A stretch of DNA of 64,000 bases from Gluconobacter cerevisiae (lineage in GTDB: Bacteria; Pseudomonadota; Alphaproteobacteria; Acetobacterales; Acetobacteraceae). Where the stretch lies: positions 1-64,000 of the forward strand of contig NZ_JABCQO010000004.1 of NCBI RefSeq assembly GCF_015244675.1, written 5' to 3'. Made by a program: the position numbers and the translations under genes. This document shows positions 45,485 through 54,303 of the stretch, in pieces. Positions within the stretch are counted from its first letter, which is position 1. Each line of letters starts with the position of its first letter. The notes beneath the pieces are model-generated. The model saw nothing but the letters and a program-made list of their open reading frames with translations. It made no database searches and was not told the origin of the DNA.

Positions 45485-45502
45485 TTATTAAATGGTTAAT
45501 AA
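45485..45502. promoter_or_regulatory. A/T palindrome upstream of ftsE
   Basis: TTATTAA (45485-45491) and TTAATAA (45496-45502) form a perfect inverted repeat with a 4-base spacer in the intergenic region between the zinc-ribbon gene and ftsE. It may be an operator or overlap a -10 region. Confidence 0.35.
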
Positions 45503-45529
45503 ATTGCTCCAGTTTTCAATGAAAGCGTC

Positions 45530-46231
45530 ATGATTCGCCTCCTGAATGTCTCGATGATGCCCCCCGGCGTAGGACAGCCGGTCTTGCGGAACCTGACTCT
45601 TTCCGTGCCGCAGGGAGAGTTTCGCTGGCTGCTCGGACCATCAGGAGCTGGCAAGTCGAGTCTTCTGCGCCTCCTGACGCTGGAAACACGCCCATCTGCC
45701 GGCCAGATGGACATGCTCGGTGTGTCCGTCAGCCACGCCAGCCGCGCAACGCTGCGAAACCTGCGTCGAAGAATCGGGTTTGTTCCTCAGGACTATCGGC
45801 TGATCGGGGAATGGACGGTGTTCGACAATGTGGCTCTCCCACTCAGACTGCGGGGGGCCTCCGAACGCGACACCAGACGCGAGGCTTTCGCCGTACTGGA
45901 GTGGCTGGATGTCGCACATCTCGCTGATAAGCGCCCCGGCACCCTGTCCGGCGGTGAGCAGCAGCGCACGGCCATTGCCCGCGCCCTGATCGGTCGTCCC
46001 GAACTCCTGCTCGCCGATGAACCGACCAATGCGCTCGAAGACGCACAAGCCCGACGGCTTCTGATGACATTTCAGGAACTGATCGAAATGGGCACGACCG
46101 TCATCGTCGCCACCCATAACGAGGCCTTGGTCCGCGAAGCTCCGGCAGCCTCGATCGTCCTTCAGGACGGCACGATCGCAAATACTGACGCTCAGAACGG
46201 AACTTCCACCCGACGGACAGAACACTCATGA
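45530..46231 (+). CDS. ftsE: Cell division ATP-binding protein FtsE
   Basis: A 233-residue ABC ATPase: Walker A GPSGAGKSS (about residues 36-44), Q-loop IGFVPQDYRLIGEWTVFDNV, signature LSGGEQQRTAIARALI, Walker B LLLADEPTNALED and switch His in IVATHNEA. With FtsX it forms a complex that activates periplasmic peptidoglycan hydrolysis at the septum. Its stop overlaps the ftsX start by ATGA. Confidence 0.93.
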   Translation: MIRLLNVSMMPPGVGQPVLRNLTLSVPQGEFRWLLGPSGAGKSSLLRLLTLETRPSAGQMDMLGVSVSHASRATLRNLRRRIGFVPQDYRLIGEWTVFDNVALPLRLRGASERDTRREAFAVLEWLDVAHLADKRPGTLSGGEQQRTAIARALIGRPELLLADEPTNALEDAQARRLLMTFQELIEMGTTVIVATHNEALVREAPAASIVLQDGTIANTDAQNGTSTRRTEHS

Positions 46232-47136
46232 GTGCCCCGGTCTCCCCCGGACTGCGTTCAGGCAGCCTACCGCTTCTCGTGGCGCTCATGACCCTGCTCG
46301 CAGGCCTCGCCCTTGCCGGACTTTCCGGCGTGCAGACCCTGGCCGAAAGCTGGTCCGGCGCCGCCCGCAACGCAACCACAATCGAGATCCCGGCCGACAC
46401 GCCCCAGCTTGAAGACCGCACCCACTCCTTAGTCCAGACCCTGAACAAAACGCCCGATGTCACGACAGTCCGCGAACTCTCCGCTAAGGAGGTCCAGACT
46501 CTTCTCGCACCGTGGTTGGGACAGGTCTCTGACAGCGCAGGTCTTCCCGGCCTCTCACTGCCTGTTGTTCTGATCGTTGCCCATACCGGTACCCCTGATC
46601 TGGGTGCGATCGTACACAGCGTGCTGCCTGAAGCCGTTGTGGAAGAAGACCGCCGCTGGGGGGAACGCCTCAACGGCCTGGGAAACAGCCTGATCGCCTG
46701 TGCATGGCTGGCCGTAAGCCTCATCGCGGCCATTGCGGTTCTTTCAGTCGGCATGACCGTGCGCCGTTCCGTTATGGCCCAGCGCAAGGCTGTCGAAATC
46801 GTCCATTTCCTTGGAGCAGGAGACCTGACCATCTCCAGCAGGATCGCAGGACGGGCAGCGCTGCTCAGTCTCGCCGGAGGGCTCGTCGGCCTGCTGCTCC
46901 TGAGCCCGGTCATCACCATGCTGGCCCAGAGGCTCACACCTTTTTCACATGGCACACCTCCAGCCGCCTCTCCCACCAACACATGGGACGCCCTGTTCGC
47001 AACATGGTGTGGCACCCTGCACGTCCTGCCTCGCATGCTCCTTGAAGAACTCGGCGCCCTGCCCCTGATCGCCGCCTGTCTGGGCTGGCTCACCGCACAG
47101 ACCGTCGTGCTCGTCTGGCTCCGGCGTCTGCCATGA
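46228..47136 (+). CDS. ftsX: Cell division protein FtsX
   Basis: A 302-residue membrane partner of FtsE. The first helix (about 12-32, LPLLVALMTLLAGLALAGLS) is followed by a periplasmic loop of about 120 residues (VREL, LAPWLGQ, LPVVLIVA), then three further helices at about 152-172, 205-235 and 280-300, the typical four-helix FtsX layout. The loop binds hydrolase activators in other bacteria. The gene overlaps ftsE (ATGA) and the following YdcF-like gene (ATGA). Confidence 0.88.
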   Translation: MSAPVSPGLRSGSLPLLVALMTLLAGLALAGLSGVQTLAESWSGAARNATTIEIPADTPQLEDRTHSLVQTLNKTPDVTTVRELSAKEVQTLLAPWLGQVSDSAGLPGLSLPVVLIVAHTGTPDLGAIVHSVLPEAVVEEDRRWGERLNGLGNSLIACAWLAVSLIAAIAVLSVGMTVRRSVMAQRKAVEIVHFLGAGDLTISSRIAGRAALLSLAGGLVGLLLLSPVITMLAQRLTPFSHGTPPAASPTNTWDALFATWCGTLHVLPRMLLEELGALPLIAACLGWLTAQTVVLVWLRRLP

Positions 47137-47726
47137 CACGCCTCTTGCAGGCATGTGTGGCGCTGGGAGGTCTCTGGCTGGCAGGATTCGCATGGTTTGT
47201 TCAGGACGCCATCAGCCCTCCCGTCACCGCCACTGTCTGCGATGGCATCGTCGCGCTGACCGGTGGAGAACAGCGCGTCGATACGGCTATTACGCTTCTG
47301 CGGGGCGGATACGGACCTCTGCTACTGATTTCGGGGGTCGGCCCCCATGTCACGCTGCAACACATCCTGCACCTTCAGCAGGAAACCCTATCCTCACCTC
47401 TGGCAGCACGCATCACGCTGGGCCGCCGCGCTACCAGCACAATTGGTAACGCCCACGAGACGGCCGAGTGGGCCAGAGACAACCGGCTCCACCGCCTTCT
47501 CGTCGTCACCTCCGGTTATCATATCCGCCGGGCTATTCTCGAAATCCACCGCACCGCCCCCGATCTGGACCTCATCGCCTATCCGGTAGTGCCTCTCGCC
47601 CTGCAAGGCCCCCTTTCGCGCAGAACGCTCTTCCTGATGTTTCGGGAATACAACAAGCTCCTCGGAGCCGAGATCGGCGTCCTGACAGGTCTTCCAGATG
47701 GCCGTGAAGGACTGGATGGCGCCTGA
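47133..47726 (+). CDS. YdcF-like DUF218 protein
   Basis: A 197-residue protein with an N-terminal helix (about 4-24) and the DUF218/YdcF fold: ICDGIVALTGGEQRVDTAIT-type nucleotide-fold start (VCDGIVALTGGEQRVDTAI), PLLLISGVG, GRRATSTIGNAHETAEWARD and LLVVTSGYHIRRAILE. ElyC/SanA relatives affect envelope integrity, while YdcF binds S-adenosylmethionine. It overlaps ftsX by 4 bp and lies 42 bp before plsC, which supports an envelope role. The reaction is unknown. Confidence 0.82.
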   Translation: MTRLLQACVALGGLWLAGFAWFVQDAISPPVTATVCDGIVALTGGEQRVDTAITLLRGGYGPLLLISGVGPHVTLQHILHLQQETLSSPLAARITLGRRATSTIGNAHETAEWARDNRLHRLLVVTSGYHIRRAILEIHRTAPDLDLIAYPVVPLALQGPLSRRTLFLMFREYNKLLGAEIGVLTGLPDGREGLDGA

Positions 47727-47768
47727 CAGCCCTTGTGCCGGACAGGATTTTCTGGTGTGCAGAACACC

Positions 47769-48521
47769 ATGATGAGCATTCTGCGCGGCGTCCTGTTCAA
47801 CCTCTATCTCTTCTGGATCACCCTGTTCATGGGCCTCGGGACCATCCCGATCCGCCTGATGAAAAATCAGGACCTGGCCCTGTTCTACGCAAAACTCTGG
47901 GCACGCGCCGTTCTGTTCGGCTTCACCCGGATCTCTTCGGTCCACATCGAGATCACCGGCCAGGAGAACCTGCCGCCCGGAGCGTTGCTGATCGCATCGC
48001 AGCATCAGTCCTTCTTCGATGGCTTCATCTGGATGACCCTCGTTGACCGCCCCGACTACATCATCAAAACGGAACTGACGCGCATTCCCGTCGTAGGCCC
48101 GATGCTGCTCCTGACCGGCATGATCTCCGTTGACCGGAAAGCCGGTTCAAAAGCCCTGCGCACCATGATGCAGGATGCAAAATCAGCTCATGACGCGGGT
48201 CGCCAGATCATCATCTTCCCCGAAGGCACCCGCACGCTGCCCGGTGAACGCCAGCCGATCCAGCCCGGTATCATCGCTCTGGCCCGGCAGACCAACGTCC
48301 CCGTCGTGCCTGTCGCAACCGACTCAGGGCTCTTCTGGGACCGAAACCCCTGGTTCAAACGCCCTGGAACTCTTAACGTCGTGATCGGTCAGCCCCTCCC
48401 GCCCCAACAGGAACGCAGAGCCTTTACCGAGGCACTGGAAAGCGCGTGGGACGAAATGTGCACAACCCACGCCTTACCCAGAGATCCTGTGGATAACTCT
48501 GTGGACCCGGAAAACGTATAA
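47769..48521 (+). CDS. plsC: 1-acyl-sn-glycerol-3-phosphate acyltransferase
   Basis: A 250-residue membrane-associated acyltransferase making phosphatidic acid. The catalytic motif is ASQHQSFFDGFIW (HX4D-like; His about 78, where Gln-His-Gln-Ser-Phe-Phe-Asp keeps the His-x4-Asp spacing), and the acceptor motif is FPEGTRTLPGER. ISVDRKAGSKAL and VPVVPVATDSG match further blocks. An N-terminal helix (about 5-25) anchors it. The start is ATG 47769 (or 47772). It is the last gene of the ftsEX unit. Confidence 0.92.
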   Translation: MMSILRGVLFNLYLFWITLFMGLGTIPIRLMKNQDLALFYAKLWARAVLFGFTRISSVHIEITGQENLPPGALLIASQHQSFFDGFIWMTLVDRPDYIIKTELTRIPVVGPMLLLTGMISVDRKAGSKALRTMMQDAKSAHDAGRQIIIFPEGTRTLPGERQPIQPGIIALARQTNVPVVPVATDSGLFWDRNPWFKRPGTLNVVIGQPLPPQQERRAFTEALESAWDEMCTTHALPRDPVDNSVDPENV

Positions 48522-48770
48522 TCTGGCTGCAAAAAACTGAAATCTTTCAATAGCCTTCCAAAAACTGCGCGCTTCCAGCATTCGACCATTAACAAGATCT
48601 CCAGATTCTTTGATTTTCTGCGGTTTTCATTACCTCATAACCTCCGTAGCTTTTCTCACAAACCGGCCCGTGGACGCATTTTCCGGCATTCCCGAAGCAC
48701 TCTCTACGGCTGGGGATAAAACAGACAGGGGTTGACCAATCCCGCAGCCACTCCCGAAAAGAGATGCTCA

Positions 48771-49829
48771 ATGGATCGTCCGTTCTTTACTGTCCGTTAC
48801 AGCAGATATGCTGTGGTATTGATTGCCATTCTCGCAATATCGGCCTTACTCGATACACTCTGCTGGCATCACACGATCCACAGGCTGGAAGCCACCGCTC
48901 AAACTGCCATCACCACCGCACGCGAAAACGGCTGGTCCGTTCATGCGACTCCGTTCCACAGAGGAGGCTGGCCGTTCGGCGCATGGGTAGAGCTGGACCA
49001 TCTGGACGCCACGCACCCGACGTTCTCCGACGCGCCCTATGATGCCGGCTGGGCCGGAGAGCATCTTCGCCTTGGGGGATCCTGGGCCTCCCTGCTTCAC
49101 GCGGGACTTCTCGTTTCCCTGAAGGGACATCAGGCTGCACGGCTTGTCCTGAATGATAGAATCCTGACTGTTCTGACGTCGGGTGTTCAGATCCGCTTCA
49201 GAAGTCCCGAAGATCTGCGATTTTCAGCGTCACAGCTTCAACTTGCTTTTTCCGGGCGTTGGCCAGACAGGCATATTTTCGCGAAAAACCTCTCCGGACG
49301 CCTCATCCGCTCTCCTGAAGCTCCCGCCGGTGCGACACGGCTTGGCGTAGAGGCAAAGGCCGCAAAACTGTCCGGGTTTCCACTACCCTACGGGACCTCC
49401 ACCGACCTGCATCAGACGCATCTTGCGCTCGCTCTGACAGCATCCGGATCTTCCACAGACCGCTCATTTCTCGACCCGGCCTCATACGAACGGCTCCTGC
49501 TTCAGGACGCCTCAGCCTCACCAGCGTCCACAGACAGTCACATCACGCTGTCAGGGAGCATCACCCTCCCCAATCAAACCGGAACGCTCACCCTCACTCT
49601 GATCCACTGGCAGGAACTCGCAACCCGCCTTCTGGACCATCCGGAAATAGAGTCGCACCTCGCACCAGACTTTCAGGCCGCTCTTCGTAAGGCGCTGGAA
49701 AAAGTTTCCACCTCACAGCATGGAAGCGGGCACCCTCTTTCGGTGGCACTCCCCGTCACCAACGGGCAGATCCTCCCGGATACACAGGCGATTTCTGCGC
49801 TTTTCAGCGGAAAATTCTCTCCCCCCTAA
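48771..49829 (+). CDS. DUF2125 family protein
   Basis: A 352-residue protein with one N-terminal helix (about 12-30, AVVLIAILAISALLDTLCW) and a large periplasmic part. DUF2125 features are WSVHATPFHRGGWPFGAWVE (about 57-76), LRLGGSWASLLHAGL and LVLNDRILTVLTSGVQIRF, consistent with a beta-rich domain distantly resembling AsmA-type proteins. The family is almost confined to alphaproteobacteria and uncharacterised. The start is ATG 48771 with AAGAGA upstream. The 249-bp gap before it shows no gene, only A/T-rich sequence. Confidence 0.82.
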   Translation: MDRPFFTVRYSRYAVVLIAILAISALLDTLCWHHTIHRLEATAQTAITTARENGWSVHATPFHRGGWPFGAWVELDHLDATHPTFSDAPYDAGWAGEHLRLGGSWASLLHAGLLVSLKGHQAARLVLNDRILTVLTSGVQIRFRSPEDLRFSASQLQLAFSGRWPDRHIFAKNLSGRLIRSPEAPAGATRLGVEAKAAKLSGFPLPYGTSTDLHQTHLALALTASGSSTDRSFLDPASYERLLLQDASASPASTDSHITLSGSITLPNQTGTLTLTLIHWQELATRLLDHPEIESHLAPDFQAALRKALEKVSTSQHGSGHPLSVALPVTNGQILPDTQAISALFSGKFSPP

Positions 49830-49855
49830 AAGCTGTCAAAGCCAGAAAATCCCAG

Positions 49856-49869
49856 TTGATTTCTGTCAA
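49856..49869. promoter_or_regulatory. FNR/CRP-like palindrome upstream of cydA
   Basis: TTGATTTCTGTCAA differs from the FNR consensus TTGAT-N4-ATCAA at one position. It lies about 180 bp before the chosen cydA start and just after the DUF2125 stop. Regulation of the bd oxidase by an FNR-type oxygen sensor would fit. Confidence 0.5.
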
Positions 49870-50048
49870 AAACCCCGCCCGGACACAGAACTTTCTCTAG
49901 CCAAACACGTTCTAGGGGTTCAAAAGACGGCGACACACGAAACGATCACAACTTCGTTATTCTCGTTCTGCGTGCGTCAGATTCCTCAGGGAGCGGACTT
50001 GCTTCTGACGGTATCTGCCACTCGCCATCTATGCAGAAGGCAACCGAA

Positions 50049-51488
50049 ATGTTTGGCCTCTCGGCTTTATTCCTGGCGCGGTTCCAGTTCGCGTTTACGG
50101 TCGGGTTTCACATCGTGTTCCCGGCGTTTTCAATCGGTCTTGCAGCGTATCTGGCTGTTCTGGAAGGGCTATGGCTCAAGACAGGCCGCAGCGCCTATCT
50201 GGACCTCTTCAAATACTGGCTGAAGGTCTTTTCCGTCGTCTTCGGCATGGGTGTGGTCTCCGGCCTCGTCATGTCCTACGAATTCGGAACGAACTGGTCG
50301 GCCTTCTCGCAGAAAGCCGGACCGATCCTCGGCCCGATGCTGGCCTATGAGGTCATGACGGCGTTCTTCCTTGAAGCCGGGTTCCTCGGCGTCATGATGT
50401 TCGGCCTCAATCGCGTCGGCAAGGGCCTGCATTTCGCAGCCACCTGCATGGTCTCGATCGGTACGCTGATTTCCATGAGCTGGATCCTGTCCTCCAATTC
50501 CTGGATGCAGACGCCCCGAGGCTATCGCATTGACGAAGCCACCGGACGTTTCCTGCCTGTCGACTGGTGGCAGATCGTTTTCAACCCGTCTTTCCCGTAT
50601 CGCATCGTCCATATGGGCCTCGCAGCTTTCCTGTGCGTGGCCTTCATCGTGGCAGGCGTGGCCGGATGGCATCTGCTCAAGGCGCGTCGTGAAGGCCGTC
50701 AGGCGTCTGAACAGGTCCGCCTGATGTTCTCCATGGCCATGTGGATGGCCGCCATCGTCTCCCCGATTCAGGTTCTGGCCGGTGATACGCAGGGCCTGAA
50801 CACGCTGGAATATCAGCCCGCCAAGATCGCCGCCCTCGAAGGCGACTGGGAATCCGAAAGCCGCGCCCCGGAAATTCTGTTCGGCATTCCCGACATGGAA
50901 AACGAGACGACCCACTATAAGATTGCCATCCCCTATCTGGGCTCGCTGATCCTGACGCACAGCCTCGACGGCAAGGTCCCGGGTCTGAAGGACTTCCCGA
51001 AGGAAGACCGCGCCTATTCTCCGCTGCTGTTCTTCTCCTTCCGCATCATGGTTGCTCTTGGCATGCTGATGGTGCTGGTCGGTCTGTGGTCGCTGTATCT
51101 GCGCTGGAAAGGCAAACTGTACGACACGCCGCTCCTGCATCGTGTTGCGCTGTTCATGTCGCCGGCAGGATTTCTGGCCCTGCTTTGTGGCTGGGTCACG
51201 ACTGAGGTGGGCCGTCAGCCCTTCACAGTCTATGGCCTGATGCGGACCGCCGACAGCGTGTCTCCGATCGCCCTGCCGAGCATCGCAACGTCGATGATTG
51301 CCTTCATCATCGTTTATTTCATCGTGTTCATGGGCGGCATCACTATCCTGCTGCGGACCTTCGCCGAAGAACCCCATTCGGGCGAACACGGCCCGGCCGA
51401 GGATCAGCCCCAGCGTGCCGCAGGTACAACACAGGTCTCCCATCAGTCCCCGTCCAGCTCCACAGCTGGCGCTGGCATGGCGGAGTAA
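50049..51488 (+). CDS. cydA: Cyanide-insensitive bd oxidase subunit I
   Basis: A 479-residue CydA/CioA. The start is ATG 50049, because AGAAGG precedes it at eight bases and MFGLSALFLARFQFAFTVGF is the usual CioA beginning; the ATG at 50031 is less likely. The His heme ligand is in GFHIVFPAFSIGL (about residue 21), and the short Q-loop segment and WVTTEVGRQPFTVYG are conserved. The short Q-loop points to the cyanide-insensitive type. It reduces oxygen with ubiquinol, without proton pumping, and is the main alternative oxidase in Gluconobacter. Confidence 0.95.
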   Translation: MFGLSALFLARFQFAFTVGFHIVFPAFSIGLAAYLAVLEGLWLKTGRSAYLDLFKYWLKVFSVVFGMGVVSGLVMSYEFGTNWSAFSQKAGPILGPMLAYEVMTAFFLEAGFLGVMMFGLNRVGKGLHFAATCMVSIGTLISMSWILSSNSWMQTPRGYRIDEATGRFLPVDWWQIVFNPSFPYRIVHMGLAAFLCVAFIVAGVAGWHLLKARREGRQASEQVRLMFSMAMWMAAIVSPIQVLAGDTQGLNTLEYQPAKIAALEGDWESESRAPEILFGIPDMENETTHYKIAIPYLGSLILTHSLDGKVPGLKDFPKEDRAYSPLLFFSFRIMVALGMLMVLVGLWSLYLRWKGKLYDTPLLHRVALFMSPAGFLALLCGWVTTEVGRQPFTVYGLMRTADSVSPIALPSIATSMIAFIIVYFIVFMGGITILLRTFAEEPHSGEHGPAEDQPQRAAGTTQVSHQSPSSSTAGAGMAE

Positions 51489-51493
51489 GAACC

Positions 51494-52519
51494 ATGACAG
51501 AAACAGCCGGCTTCTGGCTCCCGGTGGTCTGGGCGCTGCTCGCAGCAACCGCCATCTTCCTCTATGTCTGTCTTGATGGTTTCGACCTCGGGATCGGCAT
51601 CCTTTTCCTCAAGGAAAAGGACCACGATCACCGCAACCTCATGGTCAACACCGTCGCCCCCGTCTGGGACGGTAACGAAACCTGGATGATCTTCGGTGGA
51701 GCCGCGCTCTACGGCGTCTTCCCCGTTGCCTATGGCACGATCCTTCCGGCTCTTTACCTGCCGATCCTGTTCATGCTGCTGGCCCTGATTCTGCGCGGCG
51801 TTTCCTTCGAGTTCCGCTTCAAGTCGGAATCGCCCATGAGCCAGTTCTTCTGGGATACGTCGTTCTGCGGCGGCTCCCTCGTGGCGGCTTTCATGCAGGG
51901 TGTTATTCTCGGAACGCTCGTTCAGGGCATCAAAGTCGAAAATAATGTGTTCGTCGGGTCCAGCTTTGACTGGTTCACCCCCTTCGCCCTGTTCTGCGGC
52001 CTTGCGGTCGTCATCGGCTATGCGCTGCTCGGCGCGACCTGGCTTCTGTGGCGCTGCGAAGGTGAACTGCACGATGCGATGCGCCGGATTTCCTTCGTCC
52101 TCGGCGGCCTTATGCTGGTGACGATCGCGCTCGTCTCGATCTGGACGCCCATGCTCCACACCACCTACATGCAGCACTGGCTGGACATGCCGCAGCTCGC
52201 TCTGGTGGCGCCGGTCCCGGTTGCAGTGGTCGTTCTTGCCGGAGCGCTCTTCTTCGGACTGCGCAACCCGCGCTCGCATCTGCTGCCGTTCATCGCGACA
52301 CTGGGCCTGTTCTTCCTGTGCTTCAGCGGTCTGGGTATCAATGTGTGGCCCTATATCGTGCCGCCGACCATCACCATCTGGCAGGCCTCCTCTCCACCGG
52401 AGAGCCAGACCTTCCTGCTGGTCGGTACGATGTTCCTCTTGCCGCTGATCCTCTCCTACACCGCCTATTCGTACTATGTGTTCCGCGGAAAAATGTCCGC
52501 CGGACATCACTACCACTAA
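51494..52519 (+). CDS. cydB: Cyanide-insensitive bd oxidase subunit II
   Basis: A 341-residue CydB/CioB with about eight helices. It begins FWLPVVWALLAATAIFLYVC and then the family segment LDGFDLGIGILF (about residues 29-40). TVAPVWDGNETWMIFGGAAL (about 52-72), LRGVSFEFRFK and SFCGGSLVAAFMQGVILGTL follow. It starts 5 bp after cydA and forms the core heterodimer. The small DUF2474-type subunit gene follows after 19 bp. Confidence 0.95.
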   Translation: MTETAGFWLPVVWALLAATAIFLYVCLDGFDLGIGILFLKEKDHDHRNLMVNTVAPVWDGNETWMIFGGAALYGVFPVAYGTILPALYLPILFMLLALILRGVSFEFRFKSESPMSQFFWDTSFCGGSLVAAFMQGVILGTLVQGIKVENNVFVGSSFDWFTPFALFCGLAVVIGYALLGATWLLWRCEGELHDAMRRISFVLGGLMLVTIALVSIWTPMLHTTYMQHWLDMPQLALVAPVPVAVVVLAGALFFGLRNPRSHLLPFIATLGLFFLCFSGLGINVWPYIVPPTITIWQASSPPESQTFLLVGTMFLLPLILSYTAYSYYVFRGKMSAGHHYH

Positions 52520-52538
52520 CGGCGAAGGACCAGACCCC

Positions 52539-52688
52539 ATGCGCATCGAATACGGTCAGCCGGACGAGAAACCGGGCTTCCTGAATTGGATGAAGCGTGT
52601 GGGCTGGTTCGTGGCGATCTGGGCTGGCGGCGTTATCGTCGTGGGCCTCGGCGCCGAACTGCTCAAGAAGGTTATCTTCGGCTGGTAA
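52539..52688 (+). CDS. DUF2474/CydX-type bd oxidase small subunit
   Basis: A 49-residue protein: a polar N-terminus MRIEYGQPDEKPGF, then one helix (about residues 18-42, VGWFVAIWAGGVIVVGLGAE) and KKVIFGW. Short single-helix proteins downstream of cioB (DUF2474) accompany cyanide-insensitive oxidases, like CydX in Escherichia coli. The start is ATG 52539 with GAAGGA upstream; the longer frame extends into cydB. A perfect 16-bp-stem terminator follows. Confidence 0.8.
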   Translation: MRIEYGQPDEKPGFLNWMKRVGWFVAIWAGGVIVVGLGAELLKKVIFGW

Positions 52689-52706
52689 TGGCCTGACGAT
52701 TGCTCA

Positions 52707-52747
52707 CACAAAAAAGCCCCGCCTCTTTCGAGCGGGGCTTTTTTGTG
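52707..52747. terminator. Bidirectional terminator between cydABX and gloB
   Basis: CACAAAAAAGCCCCGC (52707-52722) and GCGGGGCTTTTTTGTG (52732-52747) form a perfect 16-bp stem with a 9-base loop and T-runs on both strands, serving two convergent units. Confidence 0.9.
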
Positions 52748-52750
52748 CCT

Positions 52751-53467
52751 TCAGAACGTGTCCTTTTCCCTGCGCAGCCGCGCAAAAGTCGCGACATCCG
52801 GTGCGAGCAGAAACGGATTGGTCCTGCGCTCCACGCCCAGCGTGACCGGAAGCGTCGGCCGCCCGGCTTCCAGCAAACGCTCGACTTCCCCGGCCCGAGC
52901 CTTCAGGGCGGCGTTCTCCGGATCAACATGCAATGCGAAAGCAAGGTTAGAGCGCGTATATTCATGCCCCGCACAGACAAGCGTGCTGTCCGGCAGACTG
53001 TCATACCGGTGCAGGCTGTCGAACAGCTCCTGCGCCGTACCTTCCAGCAACCGCCCACACCCCAGACTGAACAGCACATCCCCGCAGAACAGCGCCGGAA
53101 CCTCGGCCACGACATATGACACATGCCCAACCGCATGACCCGGAGTGGACAGGACCTGAATCTGTGTACTCCCCAGAGAAACGACGTCCCCATCCTCAAC
53201 AGCATGATCCAGCCGGGGCAGCCAGTCCTGCTTCTGACGCGGCCCATAAACCTGCGCGCCATAGCGTTCCCGCAATGCTTCCGTCCCAGCCGTATGATCG
53301 GCGTGATGATGGGTCAGCAGGATCATATCGAGCCGCCCGTCCCCGATTTCATCACATATTGGCCTGGCCTCACCGGGGTCCACGATGGCGCGCATTCCCT
53401 TCGGCGTGGTCAGCATCCAAGCATAATTGTCCGACAGAACCGGAATCGGCTTGATATCAAGTGGCAT
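52751..53467 (-). CDS. gloB: Hydroxyacylglutathione hydrolase (glyoxalase II)
   Basis: A 238-residue metallo-beta-lactamase-fold enzyme hydrolysing S-D-lactoylglutathione. The metal motif is LTHHHADHTAG (THxHxDH, about residues 52-62), then STPGHAVGHVSYVV, ALFCGDVLFSLGCGRLLEGT and VCAGHEYTRSNLAFAL, the order seen in GloB. The start is ATG 53467 (MPLDIKPIPVLSDNYAW); the upstream extension is Arg-rich antisense sequence. It is divergent from the methyltransferase gene, a pairing common in alphaproteobacteria. Confidence 0.94.
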   Translation of the reverse strand: MPLDIKPIPVLSDNYAWMLTTPKGMRAIVDPGEARPICDEIGDGRLDMILLTHHHADHTAGTEALRERYGAQVYGPRQKQDWLPRLDHAVEDGDVVSLGSTQIQVLSTPGHAVGHVSYVVAEVPALFCGDVLFSLGCGRLLEGTAQELFDSLHRYDSLPDSTLVCAGHEYTRSNLAFALHVDPENAALKARAGEVERLLEAGRPTLPVTLGVERRTNPFLLAPDVATFARLRREKDTF

Positions 53468-53507
53468 GACTGTTCCCCTTGGACTGTCCCGCTGATGAGG
53501 TAGCTGC

Positions 53508-54224
53508 ATGCTGACGTCTCTGGCCCGCCTCCGTTCCGATGATGCCGCCACTTTCTATGAAAGCCGACAGGGACAGCGCACAGCCCTGCTCCTCAACGAG
53601 CGTCTGAGACGTCTCATGCCCCCCATGCGGGGGCGACGCATTCTCGGCGTAGGCTACACAGCCCCCTATCTTCCCGAAAGTGCCGAATTCGCAGTCTCCG
53701 CGCGCCTGCTTCACGCCCAAACGCAAAAAACACTTCGCCCCTCTCCAAGAGACTGCATCGTCGACAGCGCCCGCCTCCCTTTCGACGACCTTTCAATGGA
53801 TGCGGTGCTTGTGGTTCACGGCCTCGAATTCACGCGCATCGCGCCGGATTTCCTACGGGCTATCTGGCGTACTCTCACCGATGACGGCGTTCTGATCCTG
53901 ATCGTTCCCAATCGTTCAGGCTACTGGGCGCATACCGATGCCACCCCCTTCGGCCACGGCATCCCCTACAGCAGCCGCCAGTTGACCCGCCTGCTCGACC
54001 AGACACTGTTCCGGATCGAGCATCACTCAGGGGCGCTGATGGCGCCACCCGCTGCTCTTTCCGCCACACATGGACGCTTCGTGGAGCGGATCGGACGCGG
54101 ACTACGCCTGCCCTGTGGAGGTGTTCACCTCGTCACGGCTCGCAAAAACGCCTATGCTGGAATACCCATGATCGGCGACAAACTGGCTCCTCCGATCCCC
54201 CAACAGGTGCCCAGACCCGCCTGA
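53508..54224 (+). CDS. SAM-dependent methyltransferase (class I)
   Basis: A 238-residue protein with a class I methyltransferase core: the SAM loop [19 protein letters not shown] (about residues 45-62), the acidic [20 protein letters not shown] (about 87-106) and [20 protein letters not shown] with [16 protein letters not shown]. Similar methyltransferases lie divergently from gloB in many alphaproteobacteria, which suggests a detoxification or small-molecule role, but no substrate is known. The gloB start is 40 bp away. Confidence 0.8.
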   Translation: MLTSLARLRSDDAATFYESRQGQRTALLLNERLRRLMPPMRGRRILGVGYTAPYLPESAEFAVSARLLHAQTQKTLRPSPRDCIVDSARLPFDDLSMDAVLVVHGLEFTRIAPDFLRAIWRTLTDDGVLILIVPNRSGYWAHTDATPFGHGIPYSSRQLTRLLDQTLFRIEHHSGALMAPPAALSATHGRFVERIGRGLRLPCGGVHLVTARKNAYAGIPMIGDKLAPPIPQQVPRPA

Positions 54225-54303
54225 AGCAGAAAACCTGCCCGAAAAACGCCTTCTTTGTGGCGAATTCTTGACCCTCCCGCCGTGTGCCGTAAGAGTGCGT
54301 TCC

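Noticed and set aside
48489-48497. Perfect DnaA box TGTGGATAA at the end of plsC
   Set aside because: Single copy inside a coding region with no cluster of boxes or A/T-rich unwinding element; expected by chance.
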